Source: an uncultured Erysipelotrichaceae bacterium (GTDB taxonomy: Bacteria > Bacillota_I > Bacilli_A > Erysipelotrichales > Erysipelotrichaceae). Taken from it: a stretch of DNA of 55,867 nucleotides. The stretch is from positions 1 to 55,867 of the forward strand of contig CAKUQM010000010.1 in NCBI GenBank assembly GCA_934675465.1, in the 5' to 3' direction. Shown here piece by piece: positions 1 to 7,700 of the stretch. The notes beneath the pieces were generated by a model. That model was not told the DNA's origin. It saw nothing but the letters and a program-made list of their open reading frames with translations, and ran no database searches. Both the position numbers and the translations under genes were made by a program. Positions within the stretch are counted from its first letter, which is position 1. Every line of letters begins with the position of its first letter.

Positions 1-68
1 CAAGTAACATTTTAACATTTACATAGTTTTAAAAATTCCCATCTTTTTCCCATTTGAGTGTTGATAAA

Positions 69-77
69 TGTGGATAA
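69..77 (-). other. Perfect DnaA-box sequence
   Basis: The plus strand reads TGTGGATAA, the exact complement of the DnaA box TTATCCACA. Only one copy is obvious in the first 175 bases, and no dnaA, dnaN or rpmH gene is visible, so this alone does not indicate an origin. The surrounding 1-175 stretch is very AT-rich and otherwise holds only the promoter region of the next gene, with a TATAAT at 120-125 and a weak -35. A nine-base match in AT-rich DNA can occur by chance. Confidence 0.35.
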
Positions 78-175
78 CTTTTATATTTAAACGAATTTAT
101 ATCTTTATCACAATACTAATATAATTTTAGTTTGATGATAAAATTTAATTAAAGAAGAAATAACAGGAGGACTTA

Positions 176-667
176 ATGGATAAGCAATTGTTGAATGAAA
201 TGAATAACGCATATTATATACTTGAACTAAAAGAAGCCGAGATATTTCATGCACTATTTCATAGAATCTTTGATTTAGAATCAGGTTGGTATAGTGGCCA
301 TTATTATAAAGATGATAATAGTAAATGGTTTCTTACTTCTTATCCTATTCCTGTGATTGATGTAAGGGGTTTTTGTGATATTGAAATTGGCTTTGATAAG
401 ATTTCTATTTCTACAAAACTAAAACGAGACAGAACTCTTACTTATTCATTTGAAAAGTTTGAGAATTACGAATTTGAAGTCTATGGTGTAAATCATTATC
501 TTTTAGACTTTTATCATAGTGGACAGTCTTTGTGTGTTCTTAAAGATAATGTTAATGCATCTGATGAAGAGGAAATTGGATTCTCATTTGTTTTTCCTTT
601 TGATGTTGATGGAAAAGAAATTTTTGAGTTTGTAGAATTACTGCGTCGTGAAGGATTTTATTATTAA
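176..667 (+). CDS. Hypothetical protein, 163 aa
   Basis: I do not recognise this protein. It is soluble, with no signal peptide or membrane segment, and is rich in aromatic residues (many Phe and Tyr) and in acidic residues. The start is well supported by an AGGAGG at 165-170, five bases before the ATG. A TATAAT at 120-125 could be its -10 box, but the -35 is weak. It lies just upstream of a broken XRE-type regulator gene on the same strand, so the pair may once have formed a small regulator/effector unit. That link is inference only; no catalytic motif is visible. Confidence 0.75.
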   Translation: MDKQLLNEMNNAYYILELKEAEIFHALFHRIFDLESGWYSGHYYKDDNSKWFLTSYPIPVIDVRGFCDIEIGFDKISISTKLKRDRTLTYSFEKFENYEFEVYGVNHYLLDFYHSGQSLCVLKDNVNASDEEEIGFSFVFPFDVDGKEIFEFVELLRREGFYY

Positions 668-689
668 ATAATGCAAAAAATGACACTAT

Positions 690-957
690 ATGTTTTTAAA
701 CAATTTAATAAATAGCAAACAGATAACAAGAAAACAATTCTCAAAATTATCAAATATACCATATTCAACTATAAATGATATTTGCGATAGAAAAATCGAA
801 TTTAATAAATGTGATGTTGAAACGGTATACAAAATCGCATAAACTTTAAATGCATCTATGGAATTATTGGTTGAAAACAGTATAATCGAAAATCAAAAAA
901 ATCTTATCTTATGAATATGGTTTACCTTCATATTTACAAAAAGATTTAGATGCATAA
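690..957 (+). pseudogene. Broken XRE-family helix-turn-helix regulator
   Basis: An ATG at 690 opens a reading frame containing a Cro/C1-type helix-turn-helix (RKQFSKLSNIPYSTINDIC). It is interrupted at 840-842 by TAA where family members usually carry Lys (KIA-stop-TLN). The same frame resumes with TLNASMELLVE and ends at TGA 912-914, while a +1 frame from 907 supplies YGLPSYLQKDLDA, a C-terminal motif typical of this small regulator family, ending at 955-957. One nonsense change and one frameshift are therefore needed to explain it. The first 50 codons could still be translated as a lone DNA-binding fragment. A relative, also broken, lies at 39606-39835. Confidence 0.7.
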
Positions 958-1017
958 ATTATTTAAGAAAAAAGTATTTATTTGATGATGACAGTGAATA
1001 ACTCTACAAAAATTTTC

Positions 1018-1071
1018 TGAAATTTTTCCGATTTTCCCGTTATTATTTGTGAAATTTTTTTTCCGATTTTC
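1018..1071. repeat. Imperfect direct repeat TGAAATTTTT(TT)TCCGATTTTC
   Basis: Two copies, 1018-1036 and 1050-1071, lie in the noncoding gap just beyond the 3' end of the recombinase gene. They differ by the length of the T run. The second copy is also bracketed by GTGAAA and TTTCAC, giving a short weak stem. It does not look like a standard terminator. It might relate to the neighbouring recombinase, but nothing proves that. The rest of 958-1081 shows nothing else. Confidence 0.45.
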
Positions 1072-1081
1072 ACAAGATGGT

Positions 1082-2158
1082 CTAGGGCTTCTCGAATAAT
1101 GTAGAGGACTTCTTGGCTGCCAGTCTTTTATGTTCCTTACTCATGTTGGCATAATGTTTTCTAGTTGTTTCTACAGAACTATGATGAAGGGCATCTGCAA
1201 CTAAATAAATATCATTGGTTTCTTCATAAAGATTTGTACCAAAGGTTCTTCTTAAGGCGTGTGGCGTTACTTTCATATTTAAGCCAGCCTTAGTTGCATA
1301 ACCCTTAATCATTAATTGGACACTTCTAACTGTCATTCTTTTGTGTTGCATAGAAATAAAGAGGGCATTTGATTCTTTATCTGCAAGAAGGGCATCTCTA
1401 TCATTATCTACATAGTCTCTAATAGCGTTTTCTACTATCTCAGGGAAGAAAACTTCATCCTGGTCGCCTCCTTTACGTGTAATTAATAAAGAGGCGTTAT
1501 AGAAGTCTATATCGCTTAAATCAATACCTACAAGTTCTGATACACGAATACCAGTGCCAAAGAATAACATCATAATGGCATAATCTCTTTTAATAATCTT
1601 ATTATGTCTTTTAATCTCACCATCACTCATACCACTAGTATCAGATACAGCTTCTAATATTCTAGCAACTTGTGATTTATCCATTGTCATAATAACATTA
1701 TCTGGTATTTTTGGTAGATCCATTAAATCAGATAAGTTGTGAGTAATTTCACCAATTCTAAAATAGAATTTATATACAGATCTTAAAGAAGATATTTTTC
1801 TCGCTCTTGATGATGGAGAACTTAATTTTTCCTTTTCGTGACCATATTTATCTAATACAGTATAAGTATTTAAGGTATCCAAGTATTCCTGGATATCATC
1901 ATATGTCAATACATCTAAAATATCGCTTGCTTTAAGAGAATGTATATCCTTATCTTTAAAACCAGCTTGTACTTGTACGAAGTCAAAGAATCTTTTCATA
2001 TCATAGGCATATTCAAGTCTAGTACGTTCTGACATACCTTTAGTTCTTAATTCTTTAAAGAACTTAGACATAAAGTCAGGCAATTCCTTAACGATTCCTT
2101 GTACTTTCTTATTTAAATCTAATTGTAGTTCATTTTGATAATCTTCAGCCATACCCAT
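1082..2158 (-). CDS. Tyrosine recombinase, XerS-like
   Basis: This is a site-specific DNA recombinase of the phage-integrase fold. The N-terminal core-binding (SAM-like) domain covers roughly residues 25-140 and the catalytic domain 160-345. The catalytic set is complete: Arg205 (GTGIRVSEL), Lys229 (TRKGGDQ), His300 and Arg303 (HALRRTF), His326 (LHHSSVETT) and the nucleophile Tyr336. At 358 aa it is longer than XerC/XerD (about 300) and matches the length of the single-recombinase XerS type that resolves chromosome dimers in streptococci. No excisionase, phage genes or attachment-site duplication flank it, so a housekeeping role is more likely than prophage integration. A dif-shaped inverted repeat lies 26 bases upstream of its start. 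The ATG six bases further in is an alternative start. Confidence 0.85.
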   Translation of the reverse strand: MGMAEDYQNELQLDLNKKVQGIVKELPDFMSKFFKELRTKGMSERTRLEYAYDMKRFFDFVQVQAGFKDKDIHSLKASDILDVLTYDDIQEYLDTLNTYTVLDKYGHEKEKLSSPSSRARKISSLRSVYKFYFRIGEITHNLSDLMDLPKIPDNVIMTMDKSQVARILEAVSDTSGMSDGEIKRHNKIIKRDYAIMMLFFGTGIRVSELVGIDLSDIDFYNASLLITRKGGDQDEVFFPEIVENAIRDYVDNDRDALLADKESNALFISMQHKRMTVRSVQLMIKGYATKAGLNMKVTPHALRRTFGTNLYEETNDIYLVADALHHSSVETTRKHYANMSKEHKRLAAKKSSTLFEKP

Positions 2159-2183
2159 ATTATACCCTATATTTATATCTATT

Positions 2184-2211
2184 TATTCGTAAAATTATTA
2201 TTTTGCGAAAT
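2184..2211. other. Candidate dif-like Xer recombination site
   Basis: A 28-base element with two inverted 11-base arms around a 6-base centre: TATTCGTAAAA, TTATTA, TTTTGCGAAAT. Eight of 11 arm positions are complementary, and the inner TTCGNAAAAT/ATTTTNCGAA core is near perfect. The 11-6-11 architecture is that of dif sites, and it lies directly upstream of the XerS-like recombinase, where difSL sits beside xerS in streptococci. It could instead be an operator for the recombinase gene. Confidence 0.45.
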
Positions 2212-2257
2212 TATATACTAGCATATATTATATGGTATAACGAAGATGTAAGCTATA

Positions 2258-2560
2258 TTACTCCACCTCTTTAACCGTTCTAAATATGCTTATTATTAGT
2301 GGTATTACTGCTAAAAAGATATTTGAATAAGAAAAATTGTTTCTTGTAAAAAATACAATTCCAACAAATAACAAAATTAATAACACTTCAAACAAAATTT
2401 CTTTGTTGTTTTTCTTAATCACAATATCATTTAACAAGATGACTAATAATATTAATGAATATACAGTTATTACAAATATATATTCATTAGATGCTAGAAA
2501 TGAGCTTGCAATCAATAAAACTAACAACGCAACAGAATAAATATATATAAGTTTCTTCAT
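2258..2560 (-). CDS. Small membrane protein, 100 aa
   Basis: No family is recognised. About four hydrophobic segments (roughly residues 5-20, 28-48, 58-75 and 78-95) make nearly the whole protein membrane-embedded, with a short Lys/Asn-rich loop (IVIKKNNKEI) in the middle. No Shine-Dalgarno sequence precedes the ATG. A perfect TATAAT ends six bases upstream, so the transcript probably starts at or next to the start codon (leaderless). A palindrome TTTATC-ATA-GATAAA at 2584-2598 overlaps the expected -35 region and may be an operator. The gene follows the SdpI-like gene on the same strand and may act with it. Confidence 0.65.
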   Translation of the reverse strand: MKKLIYIYSVALLVLLIASSFLASNEYIFVITVYSLILLVILLNDIVIKKNNKEILFEVLLILLFVGIVFFTRNNFSYSNIFLAVIPLIISIFRTVKEVE

Positions 2561-2566
2561 GCTTCT

Positions 2567-2572
2567 ATTATA
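2567..2572 (-). promoter_or_regulatory. -10 box of a probable leaderless gene
   Basis: TATAAT on the minus strand lies six bases before the ATG at 2560, with no room for a ribosome binding site. The -35 region is not consensus and contains the inverted repeat 2584-2598. Confidence 0.45.
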
Positions 2573-2610
2573 TATTTTGATTATTTATCATAGATAAATG
2601 ATGACCGAAC

Positions 2611-2964
2611 TTACACCCTTCTATTTCCGTTCTCATCAAAAGTATTCTTTAATGCTTTTTCAACTGGAATAATCGAAAATAACAATAAAAATGTTTGAAT
2701 CAATACGATCACAATACTAACTGTTTCATTCACATCAAACAATATATAAATAAGAAAAGAAATAACTGACGTTATAATGCCTAATTTAATCCATAATTTA
2801 GCACAATAATTATTCGCAAAATCCCAAGTATCTTGATTAATCATAGATCTATTTGTTCTATATCCTACTAAAACATTAATAGATTTAGGAGTATGTCTAT
2901 ACATCAAATAACCAGCAATAAGAGTTATAACCGGTACCATCAACAATAATAATAAATTCATCAT
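2611..2964 (-). CDS. SdpI-family membrane protein
   Basis: This 117-residue protein has three hydrophobic segments and the SdpI signature GYRTNRSMINQDTWDFAN between the first and second, with WIKLG following. SdpI of Bacillus subtilis is the immunity protein against the SdpC toxin and sequesters the SdpR repressor. This protein carries only the short C-terminal SdpI-type domain, like many stand-alone homologues of unknown role. No SdpC- or SdpR-like gene is visible nearby, so immunity function is only a possibility. The start lacks a Shine-Dalgarno sequence; a TATAAT ends six bases upstream, again suggesting a leaderless mRNA. A second small membrane protein follows 50 bases downstream. Confidence 0.8.
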   Translation of the reverse strand: MMNLLLLLMVPVITLIAGYLMYRHTPKSINVLVGYRTNRSMINQDTWDFANNYCAKLWIKLGIITSVISFLIYILFDVNETVSIVIVLIQTFLLLFSIIPVEKALKNTFDENGNRRV

Positions 2965-2970
2965 AAGAAA

Positions 2971-2976
2971 ATTATA
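2971..2976 (-). promoter_or_regulatory. -10 box of the SdpI-like gene
   Basis: TATAAT on the minus strand, six bases from the ATG at 2964. No clear -35 and no Shine-Dalgarno sequence are present, which fits leaderless transcription. Confidence 0.45.
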
Positions 2977-3035
2977 ATACTATTTTTTTGGAAACATTAT
3001 TAAATTATATATAATTAACTTAGAGGTAAATACTT

Positions 3036-3890
3036 ATGGATAATAAAGAAAACATCAATGATCAAGTAGCTACTGTCCTTGATATAAACGAAAAACCAAA
3101 GAAAAATCATTTATTGTTAAAAATATTATTAATAATATTGTTTTTAGCAATCATAAGCGCTCTAGGACTTCTTTTATTAGCCAATAATACATCTAGCCTA
3201 CAAGAACATTTCGACGACATAGAAGCTTATAAAGCCCAAATAGTAAACAAAGATGATGATAGAAACATTAATCTAGGCAACAACTTGATTGATTCAATAA
3301 CTTATGATGAAAAAGCTAAAGAAGCATCATTAGCAGTGTCAAAAGCTATTGTATACAACTATATTGACTTAGATGTACTCAATAAGAATTTAAGCCAATA
3401 TGATGTCACCTTTAAACAAATGGGCTATGATGTTGACACTAAAAACAATGAAGTAAACCTATATATGGCCATCACCTACAAAAAACTAATCAATGCAGGT
3501 GTTAAGGCTACACTTTCATATGAATTTACAGACAGTGATTTTGTATTAAAATTTAAAGACGCTACTGTTGGAAAGCTACCTAGATTCATCTACGAAAAGA
3601 AATTACCAGATAAGTATCAAGAACTATATAGACAAAATATCTCTGAACTAATTGTTGGTGACGATATTAAAGTCAAAGTAATCGATCCTAGTAAGATTAT
3701 AAGTATTCGATATGATGAAAATGGAACAACTTATATTACTCTTGATATATCTACCGCAATTGATGACCTGATCGATGAATTATTTAATAGTAACGAAGGT
3801 ATTAGTAAGTTTGAAGAAATAATTGACTACTATTTTGGAAAACTTAGTCTTAATGACATTAAAGATTGGCTTAATAGCTTAATAAAATAA
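3036..3890 (+). CDS. Single-pass membrane-anchored protein, 284 aa
   Basis: Function unknown. A charged cytoplasmic N-terminus (residues 1-23) is followed by one strong hydrophobic segment (about 24-49, rich in Leu/Ile) and a long, mostly hydrophilic extracytoplasmic domain. That domain alternates short beta-like stretches (VNLYMAITYKKLINAGVKAT) with acidic linkers. The plan loosely recalls YpmS/DUF2140-type surface proteins, but I see no diagnostic motif. GAGG lies nine bases before the ATG. It stands alone on the plus strand between two minus-strand groups and converges on hup, with a shared terminator. Confidence 0.7.
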   Translation: MDNKENINDQVATVLDINEKPKKNHLLLKILLIILFLAIISALGLLLLANNTSSLQEHFDDIEAYKAQIVNKDDDRNINLGNNLIDSITYDEKAKEASLAVSKAIVYNYIDLDVLNKNLSQYDVTFKQMGYDVDTKNNEVNLYMAITYKKLINAGVKATLSYEFTDSDFVLKFKDATVGKLPRFIYEKKLPDKYQELYRQNISELIVGDDIKVKVIDPSKIISIRYDENGTTYITLDISTAIDDLIDELFNSNEGISKFEEIIDYYFGKLSLNDIKDWLNSLIK

Positions 3891-3897
3891 GCACTAA

Positions 3898-3921
3898 AAA
3901 AGGATCATCACTGATCCTTTT
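3898..3921. terminator. Bidirectional terminator between the membrane protein and hup
   Basis: Ten-base-pair stem AAAAGGATCA / TGATCCTTTT with a four-base loop TCAC, with A and T runs on either side, so it can work on both strands. It lies between convergent genes. Confidence 0.85.
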
Positions 3922-3933
3922 AATATAGTTAAG

Positions 3934-4215
3934 TTATTTAACTGCGTCTTTAAGAGCCTTAGAAGCCTTAAATGCAGGAACCTTAGTTGCTGGAATTTCA
4001 ATCTTTTCTTTAGTTAATGGGTTGATACCTGTTCTAGCATCTCTAGTCTTAACAGTGAACTTACCAAATCCTGGAAGATCAACTGTATCACCCTTTTGTA
4101 AAGTACCTACCATAGTATCAATTACAAGTTCTACGATTTCTCCAGCTTCTTTCTTTGTATAACCTTTTTCTTCAGCAATAATTTCAATTAACGCTTTTTT
4201 ATTTAAATCAGCCAT
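3934..4215 (-). CDS. hup: DNA-binding protein HU
   Basis: A 93-residue histone-like protein of the HU/IHF family that bends and compacts DNA as a dimer. The helical N-terminus (MADLNKKALIEIIAE), the GFGKFTV turn and the DNA-intercalating beta-arm RTGINPLT around the conserved Pro are all present, and the length is standard. AAGGAGG (complement of 4224-4230) sets the start. It has its own strong sigma-A promoter in the short gap after nrnA, so it can be expressed apart from the genes upstream. Confidence 0.97.
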   Translation of the reverse strand: MADLNKKALIEIIAEEKGYTKKEAGEIVELVIDTMVGTLQKGDTVDLPGFGKFTVKTRDARTGINPLTKEKIEIPATKVPAFKASKALKDAVK

Positions 4216-4243
4216 TATTTATTCCTCCTTAATTGCTATAAGA

Positions 4244-4272
4244 ATTATATAAAAACTCATATCTAAAATCAA
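4244..4272 (-). promoter_or_regulatory. Sigma-A promoter of hup
   Basis: Minus strand TTGATT (complement of 4267-4272), a 17-base spacer, then TATAAT (complement of 4244-4249), 28 bases before the hup start. Confidence 0.75.
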
Positions 4273-4282
4273 CGAAATTGAA

Positions 4283-5230
4283 CTATAAATTAACGTTTTC
4301 TTGTGCCAGTTTTGAAAGATTTTCAAGAAGCGATTTCAACAAATTCTCATCCAATTTCTTAACCCCGCAGGCATTATTATGACCACCGCCATGGTAATTA
4401 TCACAAATCTTATTAATGATATAAGGCCTTCTAGAACGAACACTTCCATCATACAAATTTGTCTCAGGATTCCTTACAAAAATAGCCCAAATCTTAAGCT
4501 CTCTTATCTTAGAAAACTCCGCAACATTTGTCTTAGCCTGATCATAAGACATTCCAATCTCTTCTAAATCTATAGTATCCAAGATACAATAGCCCACACC
4601 ATCCTCAATTATCAACTTAGATCTTAATTTCGTAACCTTTTCATATTCCTCAAGCGATGTACTAAATACCTCTTCATTAAGTTTAGAAACGTCTAAGTTG
4701 CCATCTTTTATTAATAAAGAAGCTAAATATAAAGTATTACTTGTAGTATTGGAAGTAGTAAAACCCATAGAATCAGTCAAAATGCCTGAATATAAATACT
4801 TACAAGTATCTTTTGATTTCTTATAAGCCTTAAAAGAATCACTATAAATAATATCAGTAATAAGCTCACAAGTTGCACTAGCTAAAGAATTATTAATAGT
4901 TAAATCAGCATTATCCAACATATAAGGATGATGATCAATAACCACTATTTCCTTGGCTGTCTGATATCTTAAATCATCAATTCTATCAGGACTTGAAACA
5001 TCTAAGATGATAGCCAAACTATCCTTGATAAATTCATCAGACACTTCTTCTGTTGTATCTAAACGTTCATATTTTTCAATGCCGCATAGCTTAACTTCAA
5101 TATCAAAGTTATCCTCAATAAAAGTCTTTAAACCCATTGACGAAAAAGCAGCATCGCCATCAGGTCTTTGATGGCGATAAATGCTTACTTTCTTATATTG
5201 ATTTAATTTGTCTAAAAAATCCTTATACAT
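4283..5230 (-). CDS. nrnA: DHH-family oligoribonuclease/pAp phosphatase (NrnA-type)
   Basis: A 315-residue DHH/DHHA1 phosphoesterase. NrnA degrades 2-5 nt RNA (nanoRNA) and dephosphorylates 3'-phosphoadenosine 5'-phosphate in bacteria lacking Orn. Metal-binding motifs are present: RHQRPDGDA near residue 20, the Asp of VIDHHPY (DHH) near residue 100, and the DHHA1 glycine-rich GGGHNNACG near 290. The ATG overlaps the ackA stop by one base (TAATG), showing translational coupling. NrnA also acts on pGpG in some species, which may matter because a c-di-GMP enzyme is encoded at 53037-54968; that link is inference. Confidence 0.9.
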   Translation of the reverse strand: MYKDFLDKLNQYKKVSIYRHQRPDGDAAFSSMGLKTFIEDNFDIEVKLCGIEKYERLDTTEEVSDEFIKDSLAIILDVSSPDRIDDLRYQTAKEIVVIDHHPYMLDNADLTINNSLASATCELITDIIYSDSFKAYKKSKDTCKYLYSGILTDSMGFTTSNTTSNTLYLASLLIKDGNLDVSKLNEEVFSTSLEEYEKVTKLRSKLIIEDGVGYCILDTIDLEEIGMSYDQAKTNVAEFSKIRELKIWAIFVRNPETNLYDGSVRSRRPYIINKICDNYHGGGHNNACGVKKLDENLLKSLLENLSKLAQENVNL

Positions 5231-6423
5231 TATAAACCTAATAATCTAACAGTATCTCTAGCGATAACCAATTCTTCATTAGTAGGAACTACAAATACTT
5301 CAACCTTAGAATCAGGTAAAGAAATCTTAGCCTCGCTATGAGTCTTACTATTTAATTCATAGTCAATCTTAACACCCATACCTTCTTCTAAGCCCTTTAA
5401 GATACCTTCTCTAATTTCAACAGCATGTTCTCCAAGACCTGCAGTAAAACTCATTGCGTCTACATGACCTAATTGCATATAGTAACCACCAATTAAATTA
5501 ACAGCTCTATTTACATATAAGTTATAAGTTGTAATTGCACGAGGATTACCAGCATCAACAGCAGCTTGAATATCTCTCGCATCACTTGAAATACCAGAAA
5601 CACCCAACATACCAGATTTCTTATTCAAATAAGTATCCATCTCTTCTGGTGTACAACCCAACTTCTCTTCCATATAGTAAACAACAGTTGGATCAATATC
5701 GCCACATCTTGTACCCATCATGATACCACCTAAAGGAGATAGACCCATTGAAGTATTAACAACCTTACCATTTTTAATAGCAGTAATTGAAGCACCATTA
5801 CCTAAGTGACATGTAAGAATATTTAATTCACTAGGATCCTTGCCCATTAATTCAGCAGTTCTTTTCATAACAAATTCATGAGAAGTACCATGAGCACCAT
5901 ACTTTCTTACCTTATAATCTGTATACCATTCATAAGGTACTGGATATAAGAAAGACTCTTCAGTCATTGTTTGGTGGAATGCAGTATCGAAAACGAAAAC
6001 ATGTTCAATTTCAGGTAATGCTTCCTTAAATGCTCTATAACATACTAAGTGAGCAGGATTATGTAAAGGAGCTAAGGCACAAAGCTCATCAACCTTACTA
6101 ACAACATCCTCATCTACCTTAACAGAACCAGAGAAATAAGCGCCACCTTGCACAATTCTGTGTCCTGCACCCTTAATTTCACTTAATTCCTTAACAATTC
6201 CATATTTAACTAAAGCTTCAAGTAACAAATCAACAGCCTTCTTATGATCTGGAATCTCTACATCAGTCTTAATTTTTTCGCCATTTACATTAATAGTGAA
6301 AATACCCATTTTTTGACCAATTCTCTCCGCAACACCTGAAGTTAAAACTTCCTCTTCTGGCATTTGGAATAATTGGAATTTTAAAGAAGAACTACCGGAA
6401 TTTACCGCGATAACTTTTGACAT
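5230..6423 (-). CDS. ackA: Acetate kinase
   Basis: A 397-residue cytoplasmic kinase that interconverts acetate + ATP and acetyl phosphate + ADP, usually yielding ATP in fermentation. Family signatures are clear: the N-terminal phosphate-1 motif VNSGSSSLKFQL, GAGHRIVQGG, the HLGNGASI nucleotide loop, and GGIMMGTRCGDIDP. The length is typical. A GGGGG run eight bases upstream supports the start. It sits between ylxM and nrnA in a minus-strand chain. No pta gene is in the window, so its partner lies elsewhere. Confidence 0.97.
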   Translation of the reverse strand: MSKVIAVNSGSSSLKFQLFQMPEEEVLTSGVAERIGQKMGIFTINVNGEKIKTDVEIPDHKKAVDLLLEALVKYGIVKELSEIKGAGHRIVQGGAYFSGSVKVDEDVVSKVDELCALAPLHNPAHLVCYRAFKEALPEIEHVFVFDTAFHQTMTEESFLYPVPYEWYTDYKVRKYGAHGTSHEFVMKRTAELMGKDPSELNILTCHLGNGASITAIKNGKVVNTSMGLSPLGGIMMGTRCGDIDPTVVYYMEEKLGCTPEEMDTYLNKKSGMLGVSGISSDARDIQAAVDAGNPRAITTYNLYVNRAVNLIGGYYMQLGHVDAMSFTAGLGEHAVEIREGILKGLEEGMGVKIDYELNSKTHSEAKISLPDSKVEVFVVPTNEELVIARDTVRLLGL

Positions 6424-6427
6424 TTTT

Positions 6428-6739
6428 CTACCCCCTGTTTATCTTTTTAAGCTCTCTAAGATATTCTAAAGGAATACCATCCTTTTCCATTTTATCAATT
6501 AATTCATCAAGTGACCTAGCTTGTTTAATAAGATGAAGCTTACTTTCATACTCCTCTAATTGATTCAAACATCTTTTAATCAAATCAGAAATAGCACTCT
6601 TTGAAACATCATACTCATCAGCCAATTCACCCATTGATAAATCATCATTAAAGTAATCATCTAAAACTTCTCTTTGATGCTCTGTCAATAAAGCACCATA
6701 GAAGTCAAATAAAAGATTACCCTCTACCTTATCTAACAT
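6428..6739 (-). CDS. ylxM: YlxM-type SRP-associated helix-turn-helix protein
   Basis: A 103-residue protein with a sigma-70 region-4-like helix-turn-helix (LTEHQREVLDDYFNDDLSM, then ELADEYDVSKSAISDLIKR) and a C-terminal helix. The family binds or modulates the SRP GTPase Ffh. I chose the ATG at 6739 because GGAG lies six bases upstream; longer upstream codons run back inside ftsY. It overlaps the ftsY 3' end by 11 bases, so the two are translationally coupled. Usually ylxM precedes ffh; here ffh is absent and ackA follows. Confidence 0.88.
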   Translation of the reverse strand: MLDKVEGNLLFDFYGALLTEHQREVLDDYFNDDLSMGELADEYDVSKSAISDLIKRCLNQLEEYESKLHLIKQARSLDELIDKMEKDGIPLEYLRELKKINRG

Positions 6740-7697
6740 CACCATCTCCAATGATACTATACAAATATAAATCAAAATCAAATGGCTTAATATCATCAGC
6801 TGTCTCACCTAATGTAATAAATCTAACTGGAATACCCAAGACATTTTTAATCGCAACGACAATACCACCCTTACTTGTACCATCCATCTTTGTAAGAATA
6901 ATACCAGTTAAATCAGTTACCTCATTAAACAAAGTAGCCTGACTCATACCGTTTTGACCCGTATTAGCATCCAAGACCATCCAAACATTATGAGGAGCAC
7001 CAGGAATCTCTTTACCTACTACCCTTCTCATTTTAGCAAGCTCAGCCATTAGATTAACCTTTGTTTGAAGTCTTCCCGCTGTATCACACAACAAGATATC
7101 GATATCATTTTCCTTCGCATATCTACATGCATTAACAAGCACTGAACTTGGATCTTCAAATTCCTTACCTGATACAAAATCAACATCCAATCTATTTGCC
7201 CATTCCCTTAATTGTTCAATAGCGCCAGCTCTAAAAGTATCAGCTGCAGCTAAACATACCTTCTTGCCTTGATCTTTATACATCTTAGCTAATTTAGCAC
7301 AAGTAGAAGTCTTACCAGAACCATTAACACCAACCATCAAGATAACAGTAGGACCATCAGGATTATATTTGATTTCATCATCTTTCTTCTCATTATAGAT
7401 ATCATCAAAAGTCTCTAACAAGATATCCATAACATCCTCTTGTCTTAAATAAAGATAATCTTGTGTCTCCTTAAAGAAACGATCGCAAATATCTTCACTT
7501 GTCTTATAACCAATATCAGACTCAATCAAAGTAATCATCAACTGTTCAACGAAGTCCTCTTTATTCTTAGTATTGTTTTCCGTAATAAACTTAAGCTTTC
7601 TACCAAGAGCATTATTAGTCTTCGCAAAACCACTTAAATACTTACCAGTATCCTTTTTACCTGTAATTGCTTGTTTTAAAGAATCTAGAAATCCCAT
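6729..7697 (-). CDS. ftsY: Signal recognition particle receptor FtsY
   Basis: The SRP receptor GTPase that delivers ribosome-nascent chains to SecYEG with Ffh. The 322-residue protein has the helical N domain (to about 120) and the G domain: P-loop GVNGSGKTSTCAKLA, DTFRAGAIEQL, the G3 motif DTAGRLQTK, and the G4 motif TKMDGTSKGG. The acidic A domain of enteric FtsY is absent, as is normal in Gram-positives. A non-standard C-terminal extension (LYLYSIIGDGDVR) replaces the usual FVEALF-type end, and its codons overlap the ylxM start. It follows smc by three bases, the order found in many Bacilli. Confidence 0.97.
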   Translation of the reverse strand: MGFLDSLKQAITGKKDTGKYLSGFAKTNNALGRKLKFITENNTKNKEDFVEQLMITLIESDIGYKTSEDICDRFFKETQDYLYLRQEDVMDILLETFDDIYNEKKDDEIKYNPDGPTVILMVGVNGSGKTSTCAKLAKMYKDQGKKVCLAAADTFRAGAIEQLREWANRLDVDFVSGKEFEDPSSVLVNACRYAKENDIDILLCDTAGRLQTKVNLMAELAKMRRVVGKEIPGAPHNVWMVLDANTGQNGMSQATLFNEVTDLTGIILTKMDGTSKGGIVVAIKNVLGIPVRFITLGETADDIKPFDFDLYLYSIIGDGDVR

Positions 7698-7700
7698 AAA

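Noticed and set aside
1..175. Replication origin
   Set aside because: Only one DnaA box is visible and none of the usual origin genes are present.
1082..2158. Integrase of a prophage or integrative element
   Set aside because: No phage, conjugation or excisionase genes, no tRNA attachment site and no flanking duplication; length and context fit a chromosomal Xer recombinase better.
6740..6808. A longer ylxM start (126 residues)
   Set aside because: The extra codons lie inside ftsY, have no ribosome binding site and give a hydrophobic stretch foreign to the family; the ATG at 6739 has GGAG at good spacing.
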